The notes under the pieces are model-generated. The model did no database searches. It was not told the DNA's origin and worked only from the letters and a program-made list of their open reading frames with translations. A stretch of 17,965 nucleotides of DNA, taken from assembly GCA_947165105.1 (NCBI GenBank), contig CAMUZC010000024.1, positions 1-17,965 of the forward strand. Reading direction: 5' to 3'. This DNA is from an uncultured Lachnospiraceae bacterium. GTDB taxonomy: Bacteria; Bacillota_A; Clostridia; TANB77; CAG-508. Below, in pieces: positions 1-7,051 of this stretch; the first letter of the stretch is position 1, and each line of letters begins with the position of its first letter. The translations under genes were made by a program, and so were the position numbers.

Positions 1-92
1 TTCGTGTTTCTGGGTATGCAGTTAATTTTGTTAAATTAACTAGAGAGCAACAATTAGATGTTATTCATAGAACTATTCATGAGAGAATTTAA
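1..92 (+). CDS. pflB: Formate C-acetyltransferase (pyruvate formate-lyase), C-terminal end only
   Basis: Only the last 29 codons are present; the reading frame starts at base 3 and stops at 90-92. They encode RVSGYAVNF followed by VKLTREQQLDVIHRTIHERI. This is the hallmark glycyl-radical loop of pyruvate formate-lyase, in which the Gly of RVSGYAV carries the radical, plus the usual C-terminal helix. The enzyme converts pyruvate and CoA to acetyl-CoA and formate under anaerobic conditions. Its activating enzyme follows about 260 bases downstream on the same strand, the classic pflB-pflA order. A palindromic element lies between them. Confidence 0.93.
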   Translation, partial: RVSGYAVNFVKLTREQQLDVIHRTIHERI

Positions 93-100
93 TTACTTTT

Positions 101-333
101 GCAGATAGCCGTCGAAAATTATAATTACAAAAAGCAGAAAATATATTAACACTACGCAGACTTGCTGGCTCGTACTTGTCAAAAGGCAAAAGGAGTTTTT
201 GTTGAGCTAAAAGTTTTAATGCTTTACTCCTTTTGCTTCTTTTGGCAATCTCGACAAACTGCGCGTCTGTGCTCCGTTGTTAATATATTTTCTGCTTTTC
301 ATAATTTTATTTTTTGACTACTCTACTGTAATA
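101..333 (-). repeat. Palindromic intergenic element, copy 1 (lies in reverse orientation)
   Basis: The pflB-pflA gap is filled by a nested inverted repeat. The outer arms at 130-150 and 279-299 are perfect 21-base complements, extended by 115-122 with 301-308. The inner arms at 181-196 and 226-245 pair imperfectly around AAAAGGAGT. Between outer and inner stems lie two unpaired blocks, 151-180 and 249-277. Read on the minus strand these contain ACGGAG, GCGCAGTTTG, CCAGCAAG and CTGCG, and they match copy 2 at 2081-2312. The minus-strand ends also match copy 2: GTAGAGTAGT on one side and CGGCT...GCAAA on the other. There is no coding capacity. It may be a mobile-element derivative or a structured RNA within the pfl transcript. 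Confidence 0.8.
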
Positions 334-353
334 AATTAGAAAGGAACATATAA

Positions 354-1073
354 ATGGAAAATTTAATTGGAAGAATACATTCATTTGAAACACTTGGTGC
401 TGTTGATGGACCGGGAATAAGATTTATTTTATTTATGCAAGGATGCTCTCTAAGGTGTAAATTTTGCCATAATCGTGACACTTGGGACTGCAAAGGTGGA
501 ACTGAATACAGTGTTGATGAAATCTTTAATAAAATTGTTAGATATAAAAATTATTTTACTGTATCAAATGGTGGTGTTACTGTAAGTGGAGGCGAACCCT
601 TGCTACAAGCAGATTTCGTATTAGAATTGTTTAAGAAGTTAAAAGAAGAAGGAATCTCTACTGCCATTGATACCTCTGGTATGCTTGATATTACTCCTAA
701 AATTGAGGAATTGATTGATTTAACTGATTTATTTTTAGTAGATATAAAATGTATTAATGATGAGATTTGTAGAGATTTAGTTGGGCGTTCAAACAAAAAA
801 GAATTAGAATTTATTAAATATCTTGATTCAATTGGTAAAGAAATTTGGATTAGACAAGTTATTGTACCAGGTATTACTGATAAAGAAGAAGATTTATATA
901 AATTACGTGATTTTATAAACTCAATTGAGCACATAACTAAAGTTGACCTACTCCCCTACCATGATTTAGGTAAATATAAATGGATTGAACTCGGTGAAGT
1001 TTATCCACTTGAAAATATTCGTACTGCAAATAATGATGATGTTGATAGAGTTAAGAAAATATTAGAAAGTTAA
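354..1073 (+). CDS. pflA: Pyruvate formate-lyase activating enzyme (radical SAM)
   Basis: This 239-residue protein installs the glycyl radical on PflB using S-adenosylmethionine and a [4Fe-4S] cluster. The CX3CX2C cluster motif is visible as CSLRCKFC (Cys31, Cys35, Cys38). It is followed by GGVTVSGGEPLLQ, the SAM-binding GGE region, and DIKCIND, which match PflA. The length is normal for the family. The start is supported by AGAAAGGAAC about 8 bases upstream of the ATG. The partner pflB ends 260 bases upstream. The gene ends at a strong bidirectional hairpin and contains no in-frame CGG codon. Confidence 0.96.
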   Translation: MENLIGRIHSFETLGAVDGPGIRFILFMQGCSLRCKFCHNRDTWDCKGGTEYSVDEIFNKIVRYKNYFTVSNGGVTVSGGEPLLQADFVLELFKKLKEEGISTAIDTSGMLDITPKIEELIDLTDLFLVDIKCINDEICRDLVGRSNKKELEFIKYLDSIGKEIWIRQVIVPGITDKEEDLYKLRDFINSIEHITKVDLLPYHDLGKYKWIELGEVYPLENIRTANNDDVDRVKKILES

Positions 1074-1091
1074 GTCCTATAAAAAGCATAA

Positions 1092-1136
1092 GCCCCCCTA
1101 TCTGTGTAATTTACACCTTTAGGGGGGAGCCTTTAT
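1092..1136. terminator. Bidirectional rho-independent terminator between pflA and the patatin gene
   Basis: CCCCCCTA (1093-1100) pairs with TAGGGGGG (1120-1127), and GTGTAA (1103-1108) pairs with TTACAC (1111-1116) within the loop. A T-rich tract follows on the plus strand (CTTTATTTTA), and TTATGCTTTTTA follows on the minus strand. It sits between two convergent genes and can serve both. The minus-strand gene stops immediately beside it at 1133. Confidence 0.85.
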
Positions 1137-1987
1137 TTTAGAACTTTCTTTATTTCTTCTAAATTTTCTATTACTGAATTATATCCATATTCAAAACACT
1201 TATCTACCTTTTGATAATCCAACAGCCCCACTTTGTCAGTATACACATCTAAAATATAATCACTCATATTCAAACTTTTCTCTGAAATTTTACTTCCCAT
1301 AATATCAATACATTTCATTGCAACATCCATAAGATTGCTATCTTCTGTTATTTGATCTGAATGAAATTTTACGCTAATCACTTTATCTGCACCTTGTAGC
1401 CTAACCTCATCTGCAGGAACATTGTTTAAAACTCCTCCATCCATAAAAGCACACCCACCATGTTTACATGGGCTAAAATATGCTGGAAAACTACTGCTTG
1501 CTCTTACCGCTCTTCCAATATTAACATTATCTATATATTCCTTTTCTTTATATTTTTTATCAGTTATATTGTTTGTAAACACATACTCCTTTCCACTCAC
1601 CATATCAACTGTTGGAATAACAATTGGAATTTTAATATCATTTATATTCTCTATTCCTCTTCTTTTAGCTAATTTGTTACACACCTCTTCCATCTTTTCA
1701 CCATTATTCAATCCTGATAAACTTATTTTTTTATTAAAAATACTTGTATGAATACCCGATAATATTGGTTTTGCATTTGCTCTTGATATTATCCTACCAT
1801 ACCTTTTGCACAAAATAAAAATATGATAAGGCGAATATCCCATAGCATACATAGCAGCCACAATACTTCCACAACTCGTTCCACCTATAATATCAGGCTT
1901 GATACCATTTTCTTCTAAAGCCTGCAACACCCCTGCATGCGCTATTCCTCGTATTCCTCCACCAGACAAAGCTATACCTAATTTCAT
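1133..1987 (-). CDS. Patatin-like phospholipase family protein (RssA/YlbK type)
   Basis: This is a 284-residue serine acyl hydrolase of the patatin fold, expected to act on membrane lipids or other acyl esters. The oxyanion motif GGGIRG is at residues 9-14. The nucleophile elbow GTSCG has Ser38 as catalytic serine, and DGG has Asp183 as catalytic aspartate. The dyad is therefore complete. There is no signal peptide or membrane segment, which fits a cytoplasmic protein. I chose the ATG at 1987-1985 because GGAGATGG lies just upstream; a GTG at 2005 would add six residues that overlap this ribosome site. The natural substrate cannot be read from the sequence. It is probably monocistronic, with a palindromic element and AT-rich spacer upstream. 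Confidence 0.9.
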   Translation of the reverse strand: MKLGIALSGGGIRGIAHAGVLQALEENGIKPDIIGGTSCGSIVAAMYAMGYSPYHIFILCKRYGRIISRANAKPILSGIHTSIFNKKISLSGLNNGEKMEEVCNKLAKRRGIENINDIKIPIVIPTVDMVSGKEYVFTNNITDKKYKEKEYIDNVNIGRAVRASSSFPAYFSPCKHGGCAFMDGGVLNNVPADEVRLQGADKVISVKFHSDQITEDSNLMDVAMKCIDIMGSKISEKSLNMSDYILDVYTDKVGLLDYQKVDKCFEYGYNSVIENLEEIKKVLK

Positions 1988-2080
1988 ATAAAACCATCTC
2001 CACACTTTTTTTACTAAAGTATGTACACTTTTTCATTTTTATATACTTCTAATAATTTATTAATAAATATATATCTTATT

Positions 2081-2312
2081 ATTGTAGAGTAGTTCAAAAG
2101 TCAAAGATTGTAATTAAGAAAAATATATTTAAACGGAGTACAAGGCGCGCAGTTTGGCACGTTTTAGTATAATAGATAAAAGGAGTAATAACATGTAAAC
2201 CATCAATACAACCAAGCTCCTTTTATCTTATACTAAAACCGGCCAGTAAGCCTACGCAGTTAAATATATTTTTCTTAATTACAATCTTTGACTTTTGAAC
2301 GGCTTCCCGCAA
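2081..2312 (+). repeat. Palindromic intergenic element, copy 2 (most complete)
   Basis: The outer arms at 2092-2132 and 2260-2300 are a perfect 41-base inverted repeat. The inner arms are at 2162-2185 and 2217-2238 (AAAAGGAG/CTCCTTTT plus TTTTAGTAT/ATACTAAAA). The unpaired blocks are 2133-2161 (ACGGAG...GCGCGCAGTTTGGC) and 2239-2259 (CCGGCCAGTAAG...CTACGCAG). The outer boundary motifs are TTGTAGAGTAG on the left and CGGCTTCCCGCAAA on the right. The loops match copy 1 while the stems differ in sequence yet stay complementary. Together with flanking AT-rich DNA it accounts for the long gap between the patatin gene and rpsR. No protein is encoded. Confidence 0.85.
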
Positions 2313-2320
2313 ATACGAAC

Positions 2321-2353
2321 AAAAAAAGATATTAGAAACTCTAATATCTTTTT
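2321..2353 (-). terminator. Terminator of the rpsF-ssb-rpsR operon
   Basis: On the minus strand AAAAAGATATTAGA pairs with TCTAATATCTTTTT (2323-2336 with 2340-2353) around a 3-base loop. The T-run continues to 2321. It starts 12 bases after the rpsR stop. Confidence 0.85.
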
Positions 2354-2364
2354 CATAACTATAA

Positions 2365-2640
2365 TTAGTCTTGAGTATAAGGTAAAAGTGCGATTTGTCT
2401 ACATCTTTTAACTGCTAAAGTTATATCTCTTTGATGTTTAGCACAAGCACCTGTAGCTCTTCTAGGTAATATTTTACCTCTTTCATTGATAAATTTCTTT
2501 AATTGATCTGGATTTTTGTAATCTAGAACTAAGTTTTTATCTTTGCATAATGGACATACTTTCTTTCTCTTTTTGAATTTAGGATTGAAATCGTCATCAT
2601 TATTTCTATTATTTCTTCTATTATTTTTCTTATCTGCCAT
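2365..2640 (-). CDS. rpsR: 30S ribosomal protein S18
   Basis: This 91-residue basic protein has a charged, disordered head ([11 protein letters not shown]) followed by the S18 core: [18 protein letters not shown], then [15 protein letters not shown] and [28 protein letters not shown]18 binds 16S rRNA in the platform of the small subunit as a heterodimer with S6. The Cys residues CPLC and CAKH suggest a C-plus type S18 able to hold zinc. The ribosome site is GGGGGG seven bases before the ATG. It is the last gene of the operon and is followed by a terminator. Confidence 0.97.
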   Translation of the reverse strand: MADKKNNRRNNRNNDDDFNPKFKKRKKVCPLCKDKNLVLDYKNPDQLKKFINERGKILPRRATGACAKHQRDITLAVKRCRQIALLPYTQD

Positions 2641-2673
2641 TGTATTTCCCCCCTATCTATATATTGATATATA

Positions 2674-2697
2674 TAATTAGTTGTCTCAAACTAATTA
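2674..2697 (-). promoter_or_regulatory. Intercistronic hairpin between ssb and rpsR
   Basis: TAATTAGTT and AACTAATTA form a 9-bp perfect stem with a 6-base loop in the 97-base gap between ssb and rpsR. No T-run follows, so it is more likely a processing or stability element than a terminator. Its function is inferred from position only. Confidence 0.4.
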
Positions 2698-2737
2698 CGA
2701 TGATAAGTATATGTAATAACTTATCTTATTTTAAAAA

Positions 2738-3163
2738 TTAAAATGGTAGGTCATCTCCTGAAGATATTTCAAAATCAGAACCTGCGCTTGTAGATGGCAT
2801 TGTTCCAAATGTAGCATCAAAGCTTCCACCCATATCTCCATCTCTTTTGCTATCTGCAAAATATGCTTCTTCTGCAACAACTTCTGTTACATAATGTTTT
2901 TGACCTTGTTCATCATCCCAAGTTCTTGTTTGTAATCTTCCAATTACACCAACTTGTTGACCTTTCTTAAAATACTTGCTACAAAATTCTCCAGTTTTGC
3001 TCCAAGCTACTACATTGAAGAAATCTGCTTGTCTTTCTTCACCTGGACGAGCAAATCTTCTATTTACTGCTAGAGAAAAAGATGCAACTAATGTGTTATT
3101 AGTTTGTGTGTATCTAACTTCTGGATCTCTTGTTAATCTTCCCATTAATATTACTTTATTCAT
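2738..3163 (-). CDS. ssb: Single-stranded DNA-binding protein
   Basis: This 141-residue protein has an N-terminal OB fold: MNKVILMGRLTRDPEVRYTQ, ASFSLAVNRRF, QADFFNVVAWSKTGEFCSKYFKKGQQVGVIGRLQTRTW. A short acidic, Gly/Ser-rich linker ends in SSGDDLPF, the C-terminal peptide that recruits replication and repair partners. The length is normal to slightly short for Firmicute SSB. It acts as a homotetramer on single-stranded DNA during replication and repair. It sits between rpsF and rpsR, the conserved Firmicute arrangement. Confidence 0.97.
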   Translation of the reverse strand: MNKVILMGRLTRDPEVRYTQTNNTLVASFSLAVNRRFARPGEERQADFFNVVAWSKTGEFCSKYFKKGQQVGVIGRLQTRTWDDEQGQKHYVTEVVAEEAYFADSKRDGDMGGSFDATFGTMPSTSAGSDFEISSGDDLPF

Positions 3164-3229
3164 AATTCCACCATTCCTTTCAAAAAAGGCCCCATTTTAT
3201 ATTTATTTGTTTTGTTCTAAAATTTACAA

Positions 3230-3514
3230 TTAAGCATCTTGTTTAATTGTCATGAATTTAATAACTTCATCAGTTATTCTGTAATTTCTTTCAAGTTCAG
3301 CGATTAAGTCTGTGTTAGCTTCGAAATAGAATACTACATAAAATCCTTCAGCATTTTTCTTAACTTCATAAGCTAATTTTCTTTTACCTAATTCGTCAAC
3401 TTTTTCTACTTTACCATCATTGTTAATCAAATCTGTGAATCTAGAAATTAAAGCTTTCATTCCTTCTTCATCAACATTTGGATTAATAATGATAACACTT
3501 TCGTATTTACTCAT
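3230..3514 (-). CDS. rpsF: 30S ribosomal protein S6
   Basis: This is a 94-residue protein with the S6 fold: MSKYESVIIINPNVDEEGMKAL, then KVEKVDELGKRKLAYEVKKNAEGFYVVFYFEA and LERNYRITDEVIKFMTIK. It pairs with S18 on 16S rRNA. I chose the ATG at 3514, eight bases after AAGGAGG; the frame runs up to a GTG at 3523 inside the ribosome-site region. It is the first gene of the operon and has its own sigma-A promoter. Confidence 0.96.
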   Translation of the reverse strand: MSKYESVIIINPNVDEEGMKALISRFTDLINNDGKVEKVDELGKRKLAYEVKKNAEGFYVVFYFEANTDLIAELERNYRITDEVIKFMTIKQDA

Positions 3515-3566
3515 TATATTCACCTCCTTATGGATAATAAAACCTACATTTAAAATGTAAGTAAGG

Positions 3567-3591
3567 AAAAAAATAGAATAGTTCTATTTTT
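3567..3591 (-). promoter_or_regulatory. Leader hairpin upstream of rpsF
   Basis: In the rpsF 5' leader, an AT-rich stem formed by AAAATAGAA and TTCTATTTT is followed by a T-run (CTATTTTTTTCC) on the minus strand. This resembles a weak intrinsic terminator placed between promoter and gene. A second small palindrome (TACATTT/AAATGTA) follows. It could be an attenuation or autoregulation element, but the CCG-containing S6:S18 binding motif was not seen. Confidence 0.4.
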
Positions 3592-3601
3592 CAATAGTGC
3601 T

Positions 3602-3630
3602 ATTCTATCACATTTTTATTAATTTAGCAA
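3602..3630 (-). promoter_or_regulatory. Sigma-A promoter of rpsF-ssb-rpsR
   Basis: On the minus strand TTGCTA (3630-3625) and TAGAAT (3607-3602) are separated by exactly 17 bases. The predicted start lies about 85 bases before rpsF. This separates the ribosomal operon from the upstream speD gene. Confidence 0.75.
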
Positions 3631-3657
3631 TAGTTTTTTCAGATTTTTATACTAGAA

Positions 3658-3948
3658 TTAAACAATTACTTTATTCTTAATCAAATAATTTTTAAATTTA
3701 TCGAACGGTCCATCAACACAACTAGTCAATTCAACATAAATTTTATCTTCCTCTGGAAATGAATGAATTGCAAAATGACTTTCAGAAAGTAACCATAGTC
3801 CTGTATATCCATAAGGCTTGAAAAAATGCTCACATTTATTCAATACATGAAATCCCGAATTCACAAGTTCCCTTTCGATTTCTACTATTAATTTATTTTC
3901 ATCTTCATATTTTATCCAAGCACTAAAATTATTCATATATGCTTTCAT
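3658..3948 (-). CDS. Short S-adenosylmethionine decarboxylase (SpeD-like, class 1b)
   Basis: This 96-residue protein supplies decarboxylated AdoMet for aminopropyl transfer. The self-cleavage and pyruvoyl-forming segment is LLSESHFAIHSFPEE. Ser57 is the pyruvoyl precursor, followed by His62 and Cys77 at exactly the family spacing (Ser+5 His, Ser+20 Cys). The region GLWLLSESHFAIHSFPE matches bacterial SpeD well. It is shorter than usual (about 120-130 residues) and lacks most of the normal C-terminal region and part of the N-terminus. It is the last gene of the seven-gene operon, 52 bases after the spermidine synthase that would use its product. The ATG follows AAGGGAG. Expected activity: AdoMet decarboxylation in the cytoplasm. 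Confidence 0.88.
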   Translation of the reverse strand: MKAYMNNFSAWIKYEDENKLIVEIERELVNSGFHVLNKCEHFFKPYGYTGLWLLSESHFAIHSFPEEDKIYVELTSCVDGPFDKFKNYLIKNKVIV

Positions 3949-4000
3949 TTACAATTCATCTCCCTTCGTTTTATTTTTATAATATAACTTCTATAAATAC

Positions 4001-5551
4001 TTACCAATTCTCAACTTCATAATTATAATACTCTATCAAGCTTGGTTTAAACATATCATTTACCTCAACCTGATTCAAATCAAATTGTTCATCAGCCCCA
4101 AATATAAATAGGCTTCCTATATTCTCGTTAGTTAAATACTTAGTAGGAACATTCAAATCCTGCATTTTTCTTTCACCATTAAACATTAAATTAAATCCCC
4201 ATTCTCCAAATGTTGGAACTTGCAAATGATATGGAATTACATTTTCAAACTGAGTTTTAGCAGTTTTATTAATACACCAAAATGATTTTTTTGCATAATA
4301 AGGACTTGTTGATTGTGTAACTGCAACACCCGTTTCTGTAAGGTTTGCCTTTATATAATTATAAAAAACATTTGTATATAGTTTATTTAATGTTTCATTA
4401 TTTGGATCTGGTAAATCTATTATAATAACATCAAATTTATCATTATTTTCAAGAACATACTTATACGCATCTTCATTTATTATTTTTAATTTCTCGTTTT
4501 TTAATGAATTGTTATTTAATCTTTTTATTTCTTCGTTTTCACTGCACAACTTAGTCATTTCGGGATCAATATCAACTAAAACAATCTCTTTTACATCATC
4601 ATATTTTAAAACTTCTCGTACTGCTAATCCATCTCCACCTCCTAAAATAAGGACTCTATCATGTTTTGGAGAATATAAAAATGGAACATGCACTAATGCT
4701 TCATGATATCTGTATTCATCAACAGAACTAAATTGTAAGTTTCCATCAATAAATAACCTTAAATCATCTTTATGTTTTGTAATTACTAGTTTTTGATACA
4801 TTGTTTGTTTAGATAAAATTATATCATCTCTATACAATCCACCTTCAATAGATTTAGTAATTTTGTCTCCTGATAAAAGTGAAACAATTATTATTGCTAA
4901 AACTCCTAATACCAGTATTTGTATTTTGTTTGCTTTTTTTATATACTTCTTATATTTTAATAATATTATTAATGATACTAAAATATTAATTGTTCCTATA
5001 CATAAAGCTGTTGTAATAAAGCCTAATTTAGGAAATAAAAATAGTGGAAATGCAAGAGAACCTACTAGTCCACCTATATAATCAAAAGTAAAAATATTTG
5101 CTAAATTAACCCTAATATTACTATTATTTTCTTCAATAATTCGTGTTAAAATAGGTATTTCAAGTCCTACTAAAATACCTATTCCTATAATTAACAAATA
5201 CATTATCAAATAATAAATATTAGTATAGATATTGCTTAAAAATAATACAAGAGTAGAGAAACCTCCCAACACTCCTGTTAATAGTTCAACAAATATAAAT
5301 TTGTTAAATAAATTATTTCTAATTTTTTTAGATAAATATGAGCCAATACCCATTGCGCTCATATATAATCCTATTGTTATTGAATACTGTTTTACACTAT
5401 CTCCATTTAAATATGTGCTCATACTACTTATGATTAGCTCATAAATTATGGAACATATTGAAATAAGTAATGTTGTTACTAAAAGCAATCTTCCATCAAA
5501 TTCTTTTTTTCTAAGTTTGGTTTCATTTACATTTGCATTAGATTCATCCAT
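4001..5551 (-). CDS. Membrane-anchored spermidine synthase (polyamine aminopropyltransferase)
   Basis: This 516-residue fusion has about seven hydrophobic membrane segments in its first 230 residues and a complete C-terminal aminopropyltransferase domain. The catalytic domain shows IDGNLQFSSVDEYRYHEALVHV (residues 268-289), the SpeE substrate region. It also has GGGDG (304-308) plus VLVDID for the nucleotide and FDVIIIDLPDP for the active-site acid. It should transfer the aminopropyl group of decarboxylated AdoMet to an amine at the membrane face; putrescine is the usual acceptor, but the membrane anchor leaves this open. I chose the ATG at 5551, one base after the stop of the DUF350 gene, which implies translational coupling; an in-frame GTG at 5566 is possible. 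speD lies immediately downstream. Confidence 0.9.
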   Translation of the reverse strand: MDESNANVNETKLRKKEFDGRLLLVTTLLISICSIIYELIISSMSTYLNGDSVKQYSITIGLYMSAMGIGSYLSKKIRNNLFNKFIFVELLTGVLGGFSTLVLFLSNIYTNIYYLIMYLLIIGIGILVGLEIPILTRIIEENNSNIRVNLANIFTFDYIGGLVGSLAFPLFLFPKLGFITTALCIGTINILVSLIILLKYKKYIKKANKIQILVLGVLAIIIVSLLSGDKITKSIEGGLYRDDIILSKQTMYQKLVITKHKDDLRLFIDGNLQFSSVDEYRYHEALVHVPFLYSPKHDRVLILGGGDGLAVREVLKYDDVKEIVLVDIDPEMTKLCSENEEIKRLNNNSLKNEKLKIINEDAYKYVLENNDKFDVIIIDLPDPNNETLNKLYTNVFYNYIKANLTETGVAVTQSTSPYYAKKSFWCINKTAKTQFENVIPYHLQVPTFGEWGFNLMFNGERKMQDLNVPTKYLTNENIGSLFIFGADEQFDLNQVEVNDMFKPSLIEYYNYEVENW

Positions 5552-5552
5552 T

Positions 5553-5756
5553 TTATAAAACCCCACTCAATACAATAGCCATTGCTATAAAATATCCTGC
5601 AACCATAATTCCTGCCGCTTTATTATGATTATCTATTTCTTCATTTAAATTATAATGTTTATTTTTTGATAAAACCTTATATCCTATAACAAAGAATACT
5701 AATCCAATTAATAAAAATACAACTATTTCAATAATCTTAAATAATATGTCATTCAT
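5553..5756 (-). CDS. DUF350 family small membrane protein (second of two)
   Basis: This 67-residue protein has two hydrophobic helices (about residues 7-27 and 50-66). The loop LNEEIDNHNKAAGIMVAGYFIAMAIVLSG matches DUF350, in which a conserved N-x-AA-G-x-x-AG segment opens the second helix. The function of DUF350 is unknown; family members are found near PspA-like, polyamine and DUF4178 genes. I chose the ATG at 5756 because GAGGAG lies just upstream. Its stop is one base from the ATG of the membrane spermidine synthase, so the two products are probably made together and may interact in the membrane. Confidence 0.8.
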   Translation of the reverse strand: MNDILFKIIEIVVFLLIGLVFFVIGYKVLSKNKHYNLNEEIDNHNKAAGIMVAGYFIAMAIVLSGVL

Positions 5757-5780
5757 ATAAATTTCTCCTCTCAAACTCTT

Positions 5781-5996
5781 TTATTTAATAACTGTTCTTA
5801 TAATAATAGCAACTGCAATATATATACCAGCCATCATAAAACCAGCTGCTGGATTTTTTTCCTTAATTTCTTTTGGGAAATCATATGGTACAAATAAATC
5901 TATTATAAATGTACATATCATCATACAAAATAGACCAAATGCTCCATAAACTAAAGTTTCTAAAACTTGACTCCATAAATTTTGAAAATTTTCCAT
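5781..5996 (-). CDS. DUF350 family small membrane protein (first of two)
   Basis: This 71-residue protein is paralogous to the next gene. It has a hydrophobic helix (VYGAFGLFCMMICTFIIDLF), then FPKEIKEKNPAAGFMMAGIYIAVAIIIRTVI, which contains the DUF350 NPAAG-AG signature. I chose the ATG at 5996 with AAGGAG upstream; an earlier in-frame start at 6062 would overlap the previous gene and add a charged, non-family stretch. It may form a hetero-oligomer with the second DUF350 protein 24 bases downstream. Confidence 0.8.
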   Translation of the reverse strand: MENFQNLWSQVLETLVYGAFGLFCMMICTFIIDLFVPYDFPKEIKEKNPAAGFMMAGIYIAVAIIIRTVIK

Positions 5997-6018
5997 AATC
6001 TTTTTCTCCTTTTTTATT

Positions 6019-7035
6019 TTATTTACCTGAACTCGTTCCTCCACCAGATGATTTTCTAGCATTTATACTCTGCTGTCTGGCTGAACTTAAATAACTATTA
6101 TAACTGCTATTTGTTGAATTTGTTGTGTATGTTCTATAAAAGCCTCTTGTATGAAATCTAGAACGATATGCATTCGTTCCTTCTGTAACATATTTCTTTT
6201 TAGAAACTTGAACATATGTTACGTTATCTTCTGATTTATATACATATGCATATTCAGACTTTGTAAAAATTCCTATTCCTTCATCATCACTTGCATCTGT
6301 AACTTTCTTTATTGCTTCTGGTGCACCATCAATTATTTTTTTAACCGCCTCATCAATACTTAAATCTGTTTTATATACTTTTGCCTTTTGATTGTTTTCA
6401 TTATTTGTAACTGACGTAACATATGAAAAATCTGTACTTTTTTCTAAAAACTTTGATAATGCATTTCTATCTGCAAAAAATGAACTTAGTACTCCAATAA
6501 AAATTGGAACAACGATAAATACTAAACTCAGAACTGCAACAATAATCGAATCTTTTTTTTCAGATGAATTTACCTTTACAGTTCTCACTTCATTTGTAAT
6601 TTCAATATCTGAATCAACAACATAGTTTCCTATACTTTTTTCAACTTCTCCGCTCCAATTTTCAAATGAAATTAATGACTTTTTATCATCACTTATATAT
6701 TCACTAAAATCAACCTTTTCGTTTCTGTCTACATCAACAGCTCCAAAATATGATTTTACTCTAGCTGTTCCTTTTTCAAATAAACTGTAATTCTTATTTT
6801 GATAATTAAAATCCATTGAAGATTTTACAGGAATATTAAATTTTTCCTCATAAATTGAGTATTGTTTTTTACCTTCATCTTCTTCAATGCTCAACCACCT
6901 AATTTTTCCTGAATCACTTTTTATTTTATATTCCTGCCACACCCATGAATCTTCTTGAAATTCAATCATTCCAATAACTACATACGTTTCATTCTTAATT
7001 TTAATAACTTGACCCTTTTTTAATTTTTCCACCAA
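6019..7035 (-). CDS. DUF4178 domain protein with a membrane helix
   Basis: This 338-residue protein starts with a DUF4178-type domain (residues 5-147: KKGQVIKIKNETYVVIGMIEF, WQEYKIKSDSGKIRWLSIEED, then NYSLFEKGTARVKSYFG). One clear membrane helix follows at about 164-187. The C-terminal part is charged and ends in a Ser/Gly/Tyr-rich tail (SSYNSYLSSARQQS...SGGGTSSGK). The function of DUF4178 is unknown. The domain is duplicated in the preceding gene. The start is a TTG (7035) or GTG (7032) behind GAGGTG; no ATG fits. The gap to the upstream gene is 16 bases. The tail may be surface-exposed or disordered. Confidence 0.75.
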   Translation of the reverse strand: MVEKLKKGQVIKIKNETYVVIGMIEFQEDSWVWQEYKIKSDSGKIRWLSIEEDEGKKQYSIYEEKFNIPVKSSMDFNYQNKNYSLFEKGTARVKSYFGAVDVDRNEKVDFSEYISDDKKSLISFENWSGEVEKSIGNYVVDSDIEITNEVRTVKVNSSEKKDSIIVAVLSLVFIVVPIFIGVLSSFFADRNALSKFLEKSTDFSYVTSVTNNENNQKAKVYKTDLSIDEAVKKIIDGAPEAIKKVTDASDDEGIGIFTKSEYAYVYKSEDNVTYVQVSKKKYVTEGTNAYRSRFHTRGFYRTYTTNSTNSSYNSYLSSARQQSINARKSSGGGTSSGK

Positions 7036-7051
7036 ATTTTAACACCTCGTA

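Noticed and set aside
315..333. TTGACT near the end of element copy 1 as a -35 for pflA
   Set aside because: The nearest TAATAA is only about nine bases away and no -10 occurs at 16-18 bases.
2016..2031. Palindrome AAAGT-ATGTAC-ACTTT upstream of the patatin gene as an operator
   Set aside because: The arms are only five bases long, lie in an AT-rich leader, and no regulator gene is nearby; too weak to list as a site.
5781..6062. Upstream in-frame start at 6062 for the first DUF350 gene
   Set aside because: It overlaps the preceding gene, adds a charged stretch foreign to the family, and a good ribosome site precedes the ATG at 5996.
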